From Bradyrhizobium sp. ORS 375 (GTDB lineage: Bacteria; Pseudomonadota; Alphaproteobacteria; Rhizobiales; Xanthobacteraceae), in NCBI RefSeq assembly GCF_000239775.1, contig NZ_CAFI01000483.1, positions 1-49,596 on the forward strand: DNA of 49,596 nucleotides. The letters are read 5' to 3'. This document shows positions 8,037 through 16,357 of the stretch, one piece after another (position 1 is the first letter of the stretch; each line of letters opens with the position of its first letter). The position numbers and the translations under genes are program-made. The notes under the pieces were generated by a model. The model did not search any database. It was given only the letters and a program-made list of their open reading frames with translations, and was not told the DNA's origin.

Positions 8037-8702
8037 CTACATCGCTTGCTTGTTGCCGCCGTCCAGCGCGATGCTGGCCGTGCGTTCAGGCGTATCGGGC
8101 GGCCTCGCCCGCCTTCTCAGGAACTCCTCGCAATAGAGCTCCAGACTTTGCCGCGCCCGCATGCTGTCGCGGCGAAGCGCGGAATAGGCATCGTCGTCGT
8201 TGAGACCGGTCTCCTGCATCAGCAGGACGACGGCGCGGATCACGGCGCGGCGTCCACGGCGGCGGCTCTCCAGGTCCTGCAGCTTCTCGTACATGTCGGT
8301 GCGCAGCAGAAACTGGTTGATGCCAAGGAACAGCGCCGTGTAGACGGCGCCGCCATGCACCGGCTTGCGCAGGAACGAGGTGGCGCCGAGATTGACGAGG
8401 GCCTTCAGGCGGCTCGGCGCCTCGACGCCGACGAGGCCGATCACCGGCACCGGCGGCAGCCTGGATGCAGGGTTCACTTCGAGTGCGACGGCGCCTTCGA
8501 GATCGCCGTCGACGAACAGAATGTCGCGCTCGGGCAGCAAGGCGCCGACGTCGAGCTGCGCGCGGCCCTCGATGATCTCAGGGTACTCGCAGGCGACGCC
8601 GAGCTTGGCGAGCGTCGTCTCCAGCGTCGTCTCCCAGCCCGCCCGCCGTGTGATCACCAGCGCGCGGCCACCCTTGAAGTTCTGCAGCAATCGGAAGGTC
8701 AT
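8037..8702 (-). CDS. amiR: AmiR-like ANTAR-domain transcription antiterminator
   Basis: A 221-residue protein with an N-terminal pseudo-receiver (about residues 10-130), a coiled linker, and a C-terminal ANTAR domain (about 146-200) containing AVVLLMQETGLNDDDAYSALRR. ANTAR domains bind paired RNA hairpins and block formation of an intrinsic terminator. In Pseudomonas aeruginosa AmiR is held inactive by AmiC and released when AmiC binds amide. The ATG at 8702 overlaps the stop of the AmiC-like gene by four bases (ATGA), which supports co-translation of the complex. A terminator and an ANTAR-type hairpin in the operon leader (9870-9999) are its likely RNA targets. The receiver-like part lacks a typical phosphorylation pocket, as in AmiR. 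Confidence 0.9.
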   Translation of the reverse strand: MTFRLLQNFKGGRALVITRRAGWETTLETTLAKLGVACEYPEIIEGRAQLDVGALLPERDILFVDGDLEGAVALEVNPASRLPPVPVIGLVGVEAPSRLKALVNLGATSFLRKPVHGGAVYTALFLGINQFLLRTDMYEKLQDLESRRRGRRAVIRAVVLLMQETGLNDDDAYSALRRDSMRARQSLELYCEEFLRRRARPPDTPERTASIALDGGNKQAM

Positions 8703-9859
8703 GACTTCACCATTCGGAGCAGCGGTGGACGCATGGATGTCGCGAAGCGTGGCGACGACTGCACGAGATACGGATCGGGCGCGATCGGTTGCCGCGCTTC
8801 GAGGAGCAACTCGAATTGCCCATCCGTCGAGGAGCGGCCGATCCGCGGCGTGAGCCAGGCATGATAGGTCTGGGGATCGATCCGGACTTCGCCCTGCGGC
8901 GCCAGCAGGCGCTGGTTGGCGACGGCGCAGCGCACCAGCCGCGACTCGTCGCTGCCGGCCTGAGCCAAGGTCGCGGCGAGCAGCTTCACGGCGATGTACG
9001 AGGCTTCCGCGTCGGCCGAGACCACCGGACCGTCGGGAAACGCGGCCGTATAGGCCTGCATGAAGGCGGCATTCTCCGGTGAGCTCAGAGAGGAGAAATA
9101 CACGCTCGACGACAGATGGCCATCGACCGCCTCCGTGCCGATCTCCTGCAGCTCCGGCTCGGACAGCGTACAACTGGCCACCGGGATCTCGTTCGCCTGG
9201 TCGATGCCAGCGGCGCAGCAGGCGGCGCGGAAGGCCCGGAAGAACGCGTAGGCACTGGTGCCGATCAGGTTGTTGAAGACGAAGTCCGGACGCTGCTCGA
9301 GGATCGCGGCGATCACCTGGTCGAACTCGGTGTCGCCGACCGTCAGATAGCGCTCGGCCAGCACCGTGCCGCCGCGCGCGGTCAGCGCCTCGCGGAAGAT
9401 GCGGTTGTTCTCCCAGGCCCAGATGTAGTTGGAGCCGACGCAGAAGGCGCGCTTGCCGACCCGCGAGGCGAGGTAGTCGACCAGCGGCAGCACGTGCTGG
9501 TTCGGTGCCGCGCCGGTGTAGATGACGTTGTCGGAGCTCTCGAAGCCTTCGTAGTGCGAGGGATACCAGAGCAGCCCGTCGAACTTCTCGAAGCAGGGAA
9601 TGACCTCCTTGCGGCTCGACGAGGTGTAGCAGCCCACCACCTGGCGAATGCCTGCGCCCAGCAGGTCGCGCGCCAGCGTGCGATATTGCGCGAGGTCGCC
9701 GGCCGGATTGACCACGACCGGCTCCAACGCGATCGGGCCCTCCGCGGCGTTGATCTCGGCCAGCGCGAGCTGGGCGCCATTGAGCATCGAGCGCGCGACC
9801 ACGCTGTACGAGCCGGTCGTCGAGAACATCACCCCGATGCGAAACGTCGTCCGTATCAT
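8699..9859 (-). CDS. amiC: AmiC-like amide sensor, negative regulator of AmiR
   Basis: A 386-residue periplasmic-binding-protein fold without a signal peptide (MIRTTFRIGVMFSTTGSYS), as expected of AmiC, which is cytoplasmic and senses short-chain amides. It contains GAAPNQHVLPLVDYL and NNLIGTSAYAFFRA regions typical of the family. The ATG at 9859 was preferred over a TTG at 9877, because the latter lies inside the U-tract of the leader terminator. It is the first gene of the operon and overlaps amiR by four bases. By analogy with Pseudomonas it sequesters AmiR until amide binds, so that induction acts by antitermination. Confidence 0.87.
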   Translation of the reverse strand: MIRTTFRIGVMFSTTGSYSVVARSMLNGAQLALAEINAAEGPIALEPVVVNPAGDLAQYRTLARDLLGAGIRQVVGCYTSSSRKEVIPCFEKFDGLLWYPSHYEGFESSDNVIYTGAAPNQHVLPLVDYLASRVGKRAFCVGSNYIWAWENNRIFREALTARGGTVLAERYLTVGDTEFDQVIAAILEQRPDFVFNNLIGTSAYAFFRAFRAACCAAGIDQANEIPVASCTLSEPELQEIGTEAVDGHLSSSVYFSSLSSPENAAFMQAYTAAFPDGPVVSADAEASYIAVKLLAATLAQAGSDESRLVRCAVANQRLLAPQGEVRIDPQTYHAWLTPRIGRSSTDGQFELLLEARQPIAPDPYLVQSSPRFATSMRPPLLRMVKS

Positions 9860-9869
9860 CCCGCGTCCC

Positions 9870-9910
9870 AAAAACAAAAAAGCGCCCGTCGGCTGTCAAG
9901 CCGAGGGCGC
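9870..9910 (-). terminator. Leader attenuator: intrinsic terminator just before amiC
   Basis: On the minus strand a GC-rich hairpin (GCGCCC TCGGCT, loop TGAC, AGCCGA, one bulged C, GGGCGC; 9910-9882) is followed directly by TTTTTTGTTTTT (9881-9870). The U-tract ends 10 bases before the amiC ATG. A complete Rho-independent terminator in front of the first gene of an operon encoding its own ANTAR antiterminator is the expected layout of an AmiR-controlled attenuator. It would stop transcription unless AmiR acts. Confidence 0.85.
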
Positions 9911-9970
9911 CCTCGCCACCAACCAAACACGCTTGAGATCAGCGCGGTGTTGGAAATGGTTTGATCGTGT

Positions 9971-9999
9971 CGCGTCTCAGGGCCGCTGTGCCCAACGCG
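9971..9999 (-). promoter_or_regulatory. Candidate ANTAR-binding hairpin in the amiC leader
   Basis: On the minus strand an outer stem CGCGTT/GACGCG encloses an inner stem GGGC/GCCC whose loop is the hexanucleotide ACAGCG. Known ANTAR targets are hairpins with six-base loops carrying A at position 1 and G at position 4, and this loop fits. A second stem-loop follows at 9951-9926 (AACAC/GTGTT outer pairing) but its loop is seven bases and lacks the A1/G4 pattern. The second half of the canonical tandem target is therefore unassigned. Confidence 0.55.
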
Positions 10000-10030
10000 T
10001 GGACATTACGGTCTCTTGAAACGCCTATCC

Positions 10031-10036
10031 TGTCAA
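10031..10036 (-). promoter_or_regulatory. -35-like TTGACA upstream of the amide operon
   Basis: A consensus TTGACA is at 10036-10031 on the minus strand, about 170 bases upstream of the amiC start and upstream of the leader hairpins. No convincing -10 lies at the usual spacing; the nearest AT-rich hexamer, TAATGT, is about 22 bases away. I see no good RpoN site in the region. Treat this as a position for the promoter, not a defined one. Confidence 0.3.
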
Positions 10037-10165
10037 GCGCGTTGTTGCAGCGATGCCTGCATCAAATCTTGCCCGCATGCAGCAAAATGATGCAGCTGCG
10101 ACATTCTATCCTGGCGCCACGGCCGGCGGACATCGGACTACTTGGCCGCCTGCTTGGCGGCGACG

Positions 10166-10405
10166 TCAGGGCCGTCGCGGCGGTGTGCTGCGCGCCGGAG
10201 CCGTCAGGAAGCGATCGAGTTCGACGATCGCCTCGGCCTCTCGGGCGCGCCGCAGCTGCCTCGCCTGCTCGATCCCAGGCGGCAGGCGTTTGGCCATGTC
10301 GCGCGCCTCGCGCGCCGCGCGTAGCAACCGCTCCGTCAATGTCATCGTCTGCTTGACGCGCCGGCGCCGTTTCTTCTGAACTTCTTCTTCCATGCGAGAT
10401 TGCAT
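10166..10405 (-). CDS. Small basic helical protein, unknown function
   Basis: This 79-residue, Arg-rich, highly charged protein reads as one long amphipathic helix (LTERLLRAAREARDMAKRLP and onward). Short proteins of this kind are common among conserved hypotheticals in Bradyrhizobium. No domain is recognised. There is no clear ribosome-binding site, and the ATG codons at 10393 and 10345 are alternative starts. It lies upstream of the amide operon leader on the same strand. Coding potential is judged from composition only. Confidence 0.5.
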   Translation of the reverse strand: MQSRMEEEVQKKRRRRVKQTMTLTERLLRAAREARDMAKRLPPGIEQARQLRRAREAEAIVELDRFLTAPARSTPPRRP

Positions 10406-10650
10406 CCGGTTTCATTGGTGCGCGTCAGCAACCCTAAATAAGGGCTCGCATCGCGCATCAACATAAGTGAATCGGCGGCGAATTAGGCCGTCGGCGGGGC
10501 TCGGGGGGGCGCGCCGGAGAACGCCGATGCTAGCCGCTGCGGCGTCCCTCTCACGTATCATTTGATAGGACGATGCAGGTTTTGCCGGAGGGCGCTGAGG
10601 AACCAATCAAGACGATGTCAGGTTCAATCCGGGCCAGGAAAGGGGGTCCC

Positions 10651-11070
10651 ATGAAGAACAAGCAATTCGCCGCGCTGCCCTTTCGGATCGAGGCCGCGCA
10701 GCTCAGCATCCTGCTGATCACCACGCGGCGAAAGCAGCGCTGGTCGGTGCCGAAGGGCTCGCCGATGCTGCGCAAGGGCCCGCACCGGGTCGCCGCGATC
10801 GAGGCGTTTGAAGAGGCTGGCCTGCGCGGCAAGATCGGCCGGCAGCCGCTCGGCCGCTTCAAGCACAGCAAGCGCAAGGGCAAGCGCAAAATCCTGTGCG
10901 ACGTCGATCTGTATCCGCTGAAGGTCAAGAAGCAGCACGGACGGTATCCCGAGCGCGGCCAGCGCAAGCTGATCTGGCTGCCAGCCGCGGAAGCCGCGCG
11001 TCGCGTGCACCGGGCCAAGCTGCGACGGCTGATCGAGAGCTTTGCCAGCCGGCACGCCGAGCAGCGCTGA
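10651..11070 (+). CDS. NUDIX hydrolase
   Basis: A 139-residue NUDIX domain protein. The Nudix box region runs GPHRVAAIEAFEEAGLRG, keeping the EAxEEAGL core that binds the metal-diphosphate; the usual Arg of REUxEE is replaced by Ile. The N-terminus (FAALPFRIEAAQLSILLITTRR) and the phrase WSVPKGSPM resemble the diphosphoinositol-polyphosphate/Ap4A type. The ATG at 10651 is preferred because AGGAAAGGGGG lies just before it and family similarity starts there; earlier ATGs at 10573 and 10615 lack this. It is convergent with the glucosidase gene, with only six bases between stops. The substrate is unknown. Confidence 0.85.
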   Translation: MKNKQFAALPFRIEAAQLSILLITTRRKQRWSVPKGSPMLRKGPHRVAAIEAFEEAGLRGKIGRQPLGRFKHSKRKGKRKILCDVDLYPLKVKKQHGRYPERGQRKLIWLPAAEAARRVHRAKLRRLIESFASRHAEQR

Positions 11071-11076
11071 GATAGA

Positions 11077-12669
11077 TCACGCGAGCGCGATGATAACGCC
11101 CTCGTCGGCCCGCAACTGGATAGGGCCGCTGATGGCGCCGCGGCGACGGCCGGGATCGGTCGACAGCAGGCATTCGCCCTGCTCGTCCCCTGGCCATCTC
11201 CGCGGCTCGTGCGTGATGTTGAGCAGAACGAGAATGGTGTTGCGCCCCAGCGTTCGCCGGAAGGCAAGAATATCGTTGCGCGATCGGAGCGGCTGGTAGT
11301 CGCCCTGCGTCAGGCACGGCGTCCGCCGGCGCAACGCCACCAACGCACGATAGAGATGCAGCAATGAGGTCGGCTCGTCCTTCAGCCGGGCAACGTTGTT
11401 GGCGGGATCGCCCTGCGGCAGCCACGGCTCGCCATCGGTGAATCCGCCGTGCGGGCTGTCGTCCCAGCGCAGCGGTACCCGTTCGGGATCGCGGCCGAGG
11501 CCGTAGCCGCCGACCAGCTTCTCGAAGGGGTCGACGACCCGGTCGGCGGGGATCGACGCCTGCGTCATGCCGAGCTCGTCGCCCATGAAGAAGAACGGCG
11601 TTCCCCGCAGCGTCAGCAGCAGCATCGCCAGCACGCGCGCCTGCGCCGCGCCGAGCTTGCTCGCGGCGCGCGGCTTGTCGTGTCCGCCGATCACCCAGAC
11701 CGGCCAGGCTCCGGCGGGGATCGCATTGTAGTATGCGTCGATCGTGGCCTGCAGCGCATGCGCGGTCCATTCCGAATCGAGCAGCGCGAAGTTCAGCGGC
11801 AGATGCAGCCGCGGTTCGTCATTGCTGTAGAAGTGCCCGATGCGATCGGTCTTGCCCTGCACCTCGCCGCACAGCAGCCGGCCGCCGAACTCGTCCACGA
11901 CAGCGCGTAAAAACTCGATGCAGTGCATCGCCTCGGGCCGGTCGTCGGTGAAGACCGGTCGCTGCCGCTGCGGCGGCGGTTTGCCCTCGGCGTCGGGATC
12001 GGCCGGATTGTCGCGCAGCAGCTCGTCCTTGATCAGCACGGCGCTGGCGTCGACGCGGAAGCCGTCAACGCCGCGCCTGAGCCAGAAGCGCATGACGTCG
12101 GCGATCGCGGCCCTCACTTGCGGATTGCGCCAGTTGAGATCGGGCTGCTCGACCAGGAACGAATGGTAGTAGTATTGCCGGCGCGCCTCGCACCATTCCC
12201 AGGCGCTGCCGCCAAAGCGGCTGATCCAGTTGGTCGGCGGCCCGCCATTGTCGGCCGGATCGGCCCAGAGGTACCAATCGGCTTTCGCATTGTCGCGGCT
12301 GGAGGCGCTCTCCCTGAACCAGGCATGATCATCGGCGGTGTGGTTGGGCACGAGATCGATGATCAGCCTCATGCCGGACTGATGCAGCCGCGAGACGAGC
12401 TGATCGAAATCCGCCAAGCTGCCGAAGCCGGGATCGATCGCGCAATAATCGGAGATGTCGTAGCCGAAATCGCGAAACGGCGACGGGTAGATCGGCGTCA
12501 GCCAGACCGCATCGACGCCGAGCCATTGCAGATGATCGATGCGCGACAGCAGCCCTGGAAGGTCGCCCTTGCCGTCACCGTCGCTGTCCTGGAACGAGAT
12601 CGGCGCGATCTCGTAGATCACGGCATCGCGCCACCAGGAACTGTCGGGCTGTTTCGTCTCCTCGGACAT
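11077..12669 (-). CDS. GH13 alpha-glucosidase (oligo-1,6-glucosidase-like)
   Basis: A 530-residue glycoside hydrolase family 13 enzyme. The conserved regions are visible in order: DLVPNH (about 105-110), GFRVDAS with nucleophile D207, LLCGEVQ with acid/base E269, and VIGGHDKPR with D331. The start WWRDAVIYEIAPISFQDSDGDGKGDLPG is typical of alpha-glucosidases and isomaltases. The ATG at 12669 (MSEETKQPDSSWW) fits the family N-terminus best; ATGs at 12711 and 12741 are possible, and none has a strong ribosome-binding site. It probably acts in the cytoplasm on malto- or isomalto-oligosaccharides, sucrose or trehalose-like substrates; specificity is not readable here. Confidence 0.85.
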   Translation of the reverse strand: MSEETKQPDSSWWRDAVIYEIAPISFQDSDGDGKGDLPGLLSRIDHLQWLGVDAVWLTPIYPSPFRDFGYDISDYCAIDPGFGSLADFDQLVSRLHQSGMRLIIDLVPNHTADDHAWFRESASSRDNAKADWYLWADPADNGGPPTNWISRFGGSAWEWCEARRQYYYHSFLVEQPDLNWRNPQVRAAIADVMRFWLRRGVDGFRVDASAVLIKDELLRDNPADPDAEGKPPPQRQRPVFTDDRPEAMHCIEFLRAVVDEFGGRLLCGEVQGKTDRIGHFYSNDEPRLHLPLNFALLDSEWTAHALQATIDAYYNAIPAGAWPVWVIGGHDKPRAASKLGAAQARVLAMLLLTLRGTPFFFMGDELGMTQASIPADRVVDPFEKLVGGYGLGRDPERVPLRWDDSPHGGFTDGEPWLPQGDPANNVARLKDEPTSLLHLYRALVALRRRTPCLTQGDYQPLRSRNDILAFRRTLGRNTILVLLNITHEPRRWPGDEQGECLLSTDPGRRRGAISGPIQLRADEGVIIALA

Positions 12670-12780
12670 CGTGGGATGGGCGACCTGCGGGAAGGATGAG
12701 CTGCGCCGCATGGAGACGTGCGACATGCAACCAATCCGCACAATCGTTTGAAGGTTCCAAACGCGTCCGGCGTTCGCCGC

Positions 12781-12990
12781 TCAGCGCTCCGCGAATTTGA
12801 TGGTCGACACCGGCCAGCGGCCGTCGTGACCGCTGATCGTGATGCGCAGGCCGTGCAGCTCGTCGAGATACACCTGCTCCACGGTTCCGGCCTTGCCATC
12901 GCTCAGGGCCACGCACTTGCCGATCAGCTCGGTCTGGGCATGTTCGAACTCGTACAGGATGGTGAAGGCTCGCGTCTTGACGGCAACCAT
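12781..12990 (-). CDS. Small conserved-looking protein, possibly PRC-barrel-like
   Basis: A 69-residue protein (MVAVKTRAFTILYEFEHAQTE...) with alternating hydrophobic strands and a GTVEQVYLDE segment that resembles the sheet pattern of PRC-barrel domains. No signal peptide is visible. It is upstream of the glucosidase gene on the same strand, with a 111-base gap, so co-transcription is uncertain. No Shine-Dalgarno is obvious. Coding potential seems good, but the function is unknown. Confidence 0.5.
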   Translation of the reverse strand: MVAVKTRAFTILYEFEHAQTELIGKCVALSDGKAGTVEQVYLDELHGLRITISGHDGRWPVSTIKFAER

Positions 12991-13134
12991 AAGGGAACGA
13001 TGTGAGGGCTGATGAGGGGAGCCGCGACGCTGCGGGACAGGCCGGCGCTGGCCGGTAGATCGGGGCTCCAGCCTGTCGCGTCAAGTTCTCATCAACCGAT
13101 CGTGCGCGCCGTTCGATCTGCGCGCACGACCTGC

Positions 13135-14799
13135 TCAACGGCACTCGAAATTGGCCGCATCCTCGAGGCTGCCACTGCCCTTGTAGGTCTGAACCTTCGG
13201 GAACGCGCAGAGATCGCGCGTGCGCCCCGGCCAGGGCACGTCGGGCGCGCGCCGCGCGGTGGCGCGGATCGTCTCCGGCGCGGCCGCCTTGCCTTCCACC
13301 CAATGGTCCAGCGCGGTGAGCAGATCGAACTGATCCGTCGCGGGTCCGCCGCCGCAATGATTCATGCCGGGAACCAGGAACAGCCGCGCGAACGCATCCG
13401 TGTCGCCGTACTTCTTCTTCAACTGGTCGACATAGTCGATCGTATCCAGTGCGGAGAAGATCGGATCCGCCGTGCCGTGATAGAACAGCATCTTGCCGCC
13501 CTTCGCCTTGAACTTGTCGAGATCGGTCGAGGTCGCCGCCTCATACTCCATGCCGGCGTCGAAGCCGCCGGCGCCCTTCATCACCTTGGGCACGTCGCGG
13601 TCGATGTCGAAATTGCGCACCCAGGCGACGAGATCGGTGGGCGTCTCCGGCGGGCTCATGAAATCATACGGCACGCCGCCGGCGATCAGCGTCAGATTGC
13701 GCGCATTCGGCGGGCTGGACTTCGGCGTGCCGAGCTTCCAGGCGCGCCAGCCCGGCGCGGCGAGGCCGGGGTCGTAGGGCCAGCGGGAATAGATCAGCCC
13801 GCCCATCGCATTGCGGCTGCCGTCGAACATCAGCTTGATGGCCTTCAGCTTGGGCGCGGACAGGCAGTGACCGCTCTCGCCGTCCTTGCAGGCGAGCACC
13901 GCCGGATCGAACCGGCAGGCCATGACGTCCTGGACCATGCCATCCTTGGCGCCGTCAGCGCCGTCGCAGGCCGCGGTCACGCCATCAGCTACCAGCTTCA
14001 GGTCCTCATCGGTCAACGCACTGCCGACGTCGGCCTTGCCGTCAGGTCCCGGGGGCGCGATCGCCAGCAACGCCTGCTCCTGCACGATCACGTCGATGCC
14101 GGCGAGCGGCACGCGATAGGCCGGCGCGCCGGCGATGACGCCGTCGAACAGCTCGGGAAAGCGCTGCGTCACCGCCATCGCCTGACGGCCGCCATTGGAG
14201 CAACCCGCGAAATAAGAGCGGCGTGGCGCGTTGCCGTAGATCTTTTCCGCCGCCGCCTTCGCCGCTTCCGCCACCGGCGGAATCGAGCCGTAGCCCTTGT
14301 CGCGCCGCGCCTGCGGATCGAGGCCGAACTGATAGGGCCCCAGCGGACCGGGCTCCTCGAGATGGCCGGAATCGGTCGACGCCGCCGCATAACCGTTCGA
14401 GAGCGCATTCGGAGGCGTCGCGCCGGTGAGCAGGCCGAGCGCCGGGCGCAGCACGCCATCGACGCCGCCGCCGCCTTGGAAGACGAACTTGCCATTCCAC
14501 GTCGCGGGCAATCGCAGCTCGTAGCCGATCGCGTAGGGCTTGCCGTCGATCCCGGTGCGCTCGTTGATCTTGCCGCGGATCAGGCAGTGATCCGGCGCCG
14601 GACTGGTGACACCCGCGGGAGCGGGCGGCGCCAGCTGCACGCCGCCGGCCGCGACGAATTCCGCCGTGACCACGCGGCCGCTGCCGGCGAAGCCCTGCGC
14701 CAGCGCGGCGCAGCTCGCCTTGAAATCCTCTGCCTGCGCCGCTGTCATCGCCGACGACGACAGCAACATGGCGGCCAGCGCGATCATCCGGATCTGCAT
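13135..14799 (-). CDS. Tannase/feruloyl esterase family secreted esterase
   Basis: A 554-residue protein with a signal peptide (MQIRMIALAAMLLSSSAMTAAQA) and the tannase/feruloyl esterase domain. The nucleophile is S201 in AGCSNGGRQ, preceded by C200; the acid is in YHGTADPIFS and the His in PGMNHCGGGP. In this family the Cys beside the Ser and the Cys after the His form a disulfide next to the active site, and both are present. Such enzymes cleave ester bonds of gallic, ferulic or related aromatic acids, and some act on terephthalate esters. The start at 14799 is chosen to give a clean signal peptide; the frame extends to 14838. Substrate unknown; a plant-polyphenol role fits a soil or plant-associated bacterium. 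Confidence 0.87.
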   Translation of the reverse strand: MQIRMIALAAMLLSSSAMTAAQAEDFKASCAALAQGFAGSGRVVTAEFVAAGGVQLAPPAPAGVTSPAPDHCLIRGKINERTGIDGKPYAIGYELRLPATWNGKFVFQGGGGVDGVLRPALGLLTGATPPNALSNGYAAASTDSGHLEEPGPLGPYQFGLDPQARRDKGYGSIPPVAEAAKAAAEKIYGNAPRRSYFAGCSNGGRQAMAVTQRFPELFDGVIAGAPAYRVPLAGIDVIVQEQALLAIAPPGPDGKADVGSALTDEDLKLVADGVTAACDGADGAKDGMVQDVMACRFDPAVLACKDGESGHCLSAPKLKAIKLMFDGSRNAMGGLIYSRWPYDPGLAAPGWRAWKLGTPKSSPPNARNLTLIAGGVPYDFMSPPETPTDLVAWVRNFDIDRDVPKVMKGAGGFDAGMEYEAATSTDLDKFKAKGGKMLFYHGTADPIFSALDTIDYVDQLKKKYGDTDAFARLFLVPGMNHCGGGPATDQFDLLTALDHWVEGKAAAPETIRATARRAPDVPWPGRTRDLCAFPKVQTYKGSGSLEDAANFECR

Positions 14800-14982
14800 C
14801 AGTGTCGTCCTCCCATCCTCCGGGCCGAGGCCCGGCACGCGCCATCATTGCGTCGCGGCGCGCTTGATCGTGTCAGACCATAGCCAAGCCTGCGCCCGCC
14901 GCAAGCGGCCGTGCGCGCGCGCGCAATTGAAAACGTCCGCCGAAGCATGTCATCTGTCGGCACGACACGATCGAGGGACATC

Positions 14983-16341
14983 ATGGCTGCGGACATCCGG
15001 TTGAATGCGTTTGCGATGAACTGCGTCGGGCACCAGTCGCCCGGGCTGTGGCGGCATCCGCGCGACCGCTCCTCCGGCTACAACCGCCTGCCCTATTGGC
15101 TCGACCTCGCCAAGACCTTGGAGCGCGGCCGCTTCGACGGCCTGTTCCTCGCCGACGTGCTGGGCGTCTATGACGTCTACGGCGGCAATCCGGACGCGGC
15201 GCTGCGCCACGCCATCCAGGTGCCGGTCAACGATCCCCTGATGCTGATCTCGGCGATGGCCGCCGTGACCGAGCATCTCGGCTTCGGCGTCACCTGCACC
15301 CTGTCCTACGAGCCGCCCTACCCGTTCGCGCGGCGCATGTCGACGCTCGATCATCTCACCGACGGCCGCATCGGCTGGAACATCGTCACCGGCTATCTCG
15401 ACAACGCCGCGCGCGGCATGGGCAAGGAGCGCCAGAGCGGCCACGACGACCGCTACGACGTTGCCGACGAATACATGGAAGTGGTCTACAAGCTCTGGGA
15501 GGGCAGCTGGGAGGATGACGCCGTGAAGCGCGACCGCGCCAGCGGCATCTTCACCGATCCGGCAAAGGTCCACCGCGTCAGCCATCACGGCGAGAACTAC
15601 CAGCTCGACGCCATCCATCTCTGCGAGCCGTCGCCGCAGCGGACGCCGGTGCTGTACCAGGCCGGCACCTCGCCGCGCGGCCGCGTGTTCGCCGGCCGCC
15701 ACGCCGAATGCGTGTTCATGTCCGGCCCGTCGGCCAAGATCATCGCGCCGCGCGTCGCCGCGATCCGCCAGGCGGCCGTCGAGGCCGGCCGTGCGGGGAG
15801 CGACATCGTGATCTTCAGCATCGCCACCGTCGTGCTCGGCGAGACCGACGCGGAGGCCGAGGCTAAGTTCGCCGACTATCGCCGCTACATCGACCACGAG
15901 GCGTCGCTGACCTTGATGTCCGGCTGGACCGGCGTCGACTTCTCGACCTATGAGCTCGACCAGCAGGTCCGCCACGTCCTGAACGATGCCGGCCGCAGCG
16001 CCATGGACAACGTCACCCGCGCCGATCCGGATCGGGTGTGGACCGTCCGCGAGGTCGCCGAGCATGTCGGCATCGGCGGCATCGGTCCGGTGTTCGTCGG
16101 GTCGCCAGCGAAGGTGGCCGATCTGATCGAGAGCTGGGTTGAGCAGACCGGCGTCGACGGCCTCAACCTCGCCTTCGCGCTGTCGCCGGAGAGTTTTGCC
16201 GATGTCGCCGACATGCTGGTGCCGGAACTGACGCGGCGCGGCCGCTACAAGAAGGACTATCAGCCGGGCACGTTGCGCGAGAAGATGTTCGGCCGCGCGC
16301 GGCTCGCGGCGCCGCATCCGGCGGCAGGCTATCGGCCGTAG
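14983..16341 (+). CDS. LLM-class FMN-dependent monooxygenase (NtaA/SnaA/DszA type)
   Basis: A 452-residue luciferase-like TIM-barrel protein of the NtaA/SnaA/DszA subfamily. Typical segments include NCVGHQSPGLWRHP, FDGLFLADVLGVYDVYGG, YEPPYPFARRMSTLDHLTDGR and LYQAGTSPRGRVFAGRHAECVF. These enzymes use reduced FMN from a separate reductase to oxidise sulfur or nitrogen compounds such as nitrilotriacetate or sulfones. GAGGGA before the ATG at 14983 decides the start over the upstream in-frame ATG at 14911. No flavin reductase is nearby. The substrate cannot be assigned. Confidence 0.87.
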   Translation: MAADIRLNAFAMNCVGHQSPGLWRHPRDRSSGYNRLPYWLDLAKTLERGRFDGLFLADVLGVYDVYGGNPDAALRHAIQVPVNDPLMLISAMAAVTEHLGFGVTCTLSYEPPYPFARRMSTLDHLTDGRIGWNIVTGYLDNAARGMGKERQSGHDDRYDVADEYMEVVYKLWEGSWEDDAVKRDRASGIFTDPAKVHRVSHHGENYQLDAIHLCEPSPQRTPVLYQAGTSPRGRVFAGRHAECVFMSGPSAKIIAPRVAAIRQAAVEAGRAGSDIVIFSIATVVLGETDAEAEAKFADYRRYIDHEASLTLMSGWTGVDFSTYELDQQVRHVLNDAGRSAMDNVTRADPDRVWTVREVAEHVGIGGIGPVFVGSPAKVADLIESWVEQTGVDGLNLAFALSPESFADVADMLVPELTRRGRYKKDYQPGTLREKMFGRARLAAPHPAAGYRP

Positions 16342-16357
16342 GCTTGGCTCGCGCCGC

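Noticed and set aside
13036-13077. Long imperfect hairpin GACAGGC...GCCTGTC
   Set aside because: It sits between the end of the tannase gene and a small upstream-reading gene, but has a large interior and no T-run. Too weak to call a terminator.
13012-14883. A 623-codon open frame on the plus strand
   Set aside because: It is antisense to the tannase-family gene, has no signal peptide or domain, and its composition is Arg/Ala-rich.
14950-16317. A 455-codon open frame on the minus strand
   Set aside because: It is antisense to the LLM monooxygenase gene, which has a ribosome-binding site and clear family motifs.
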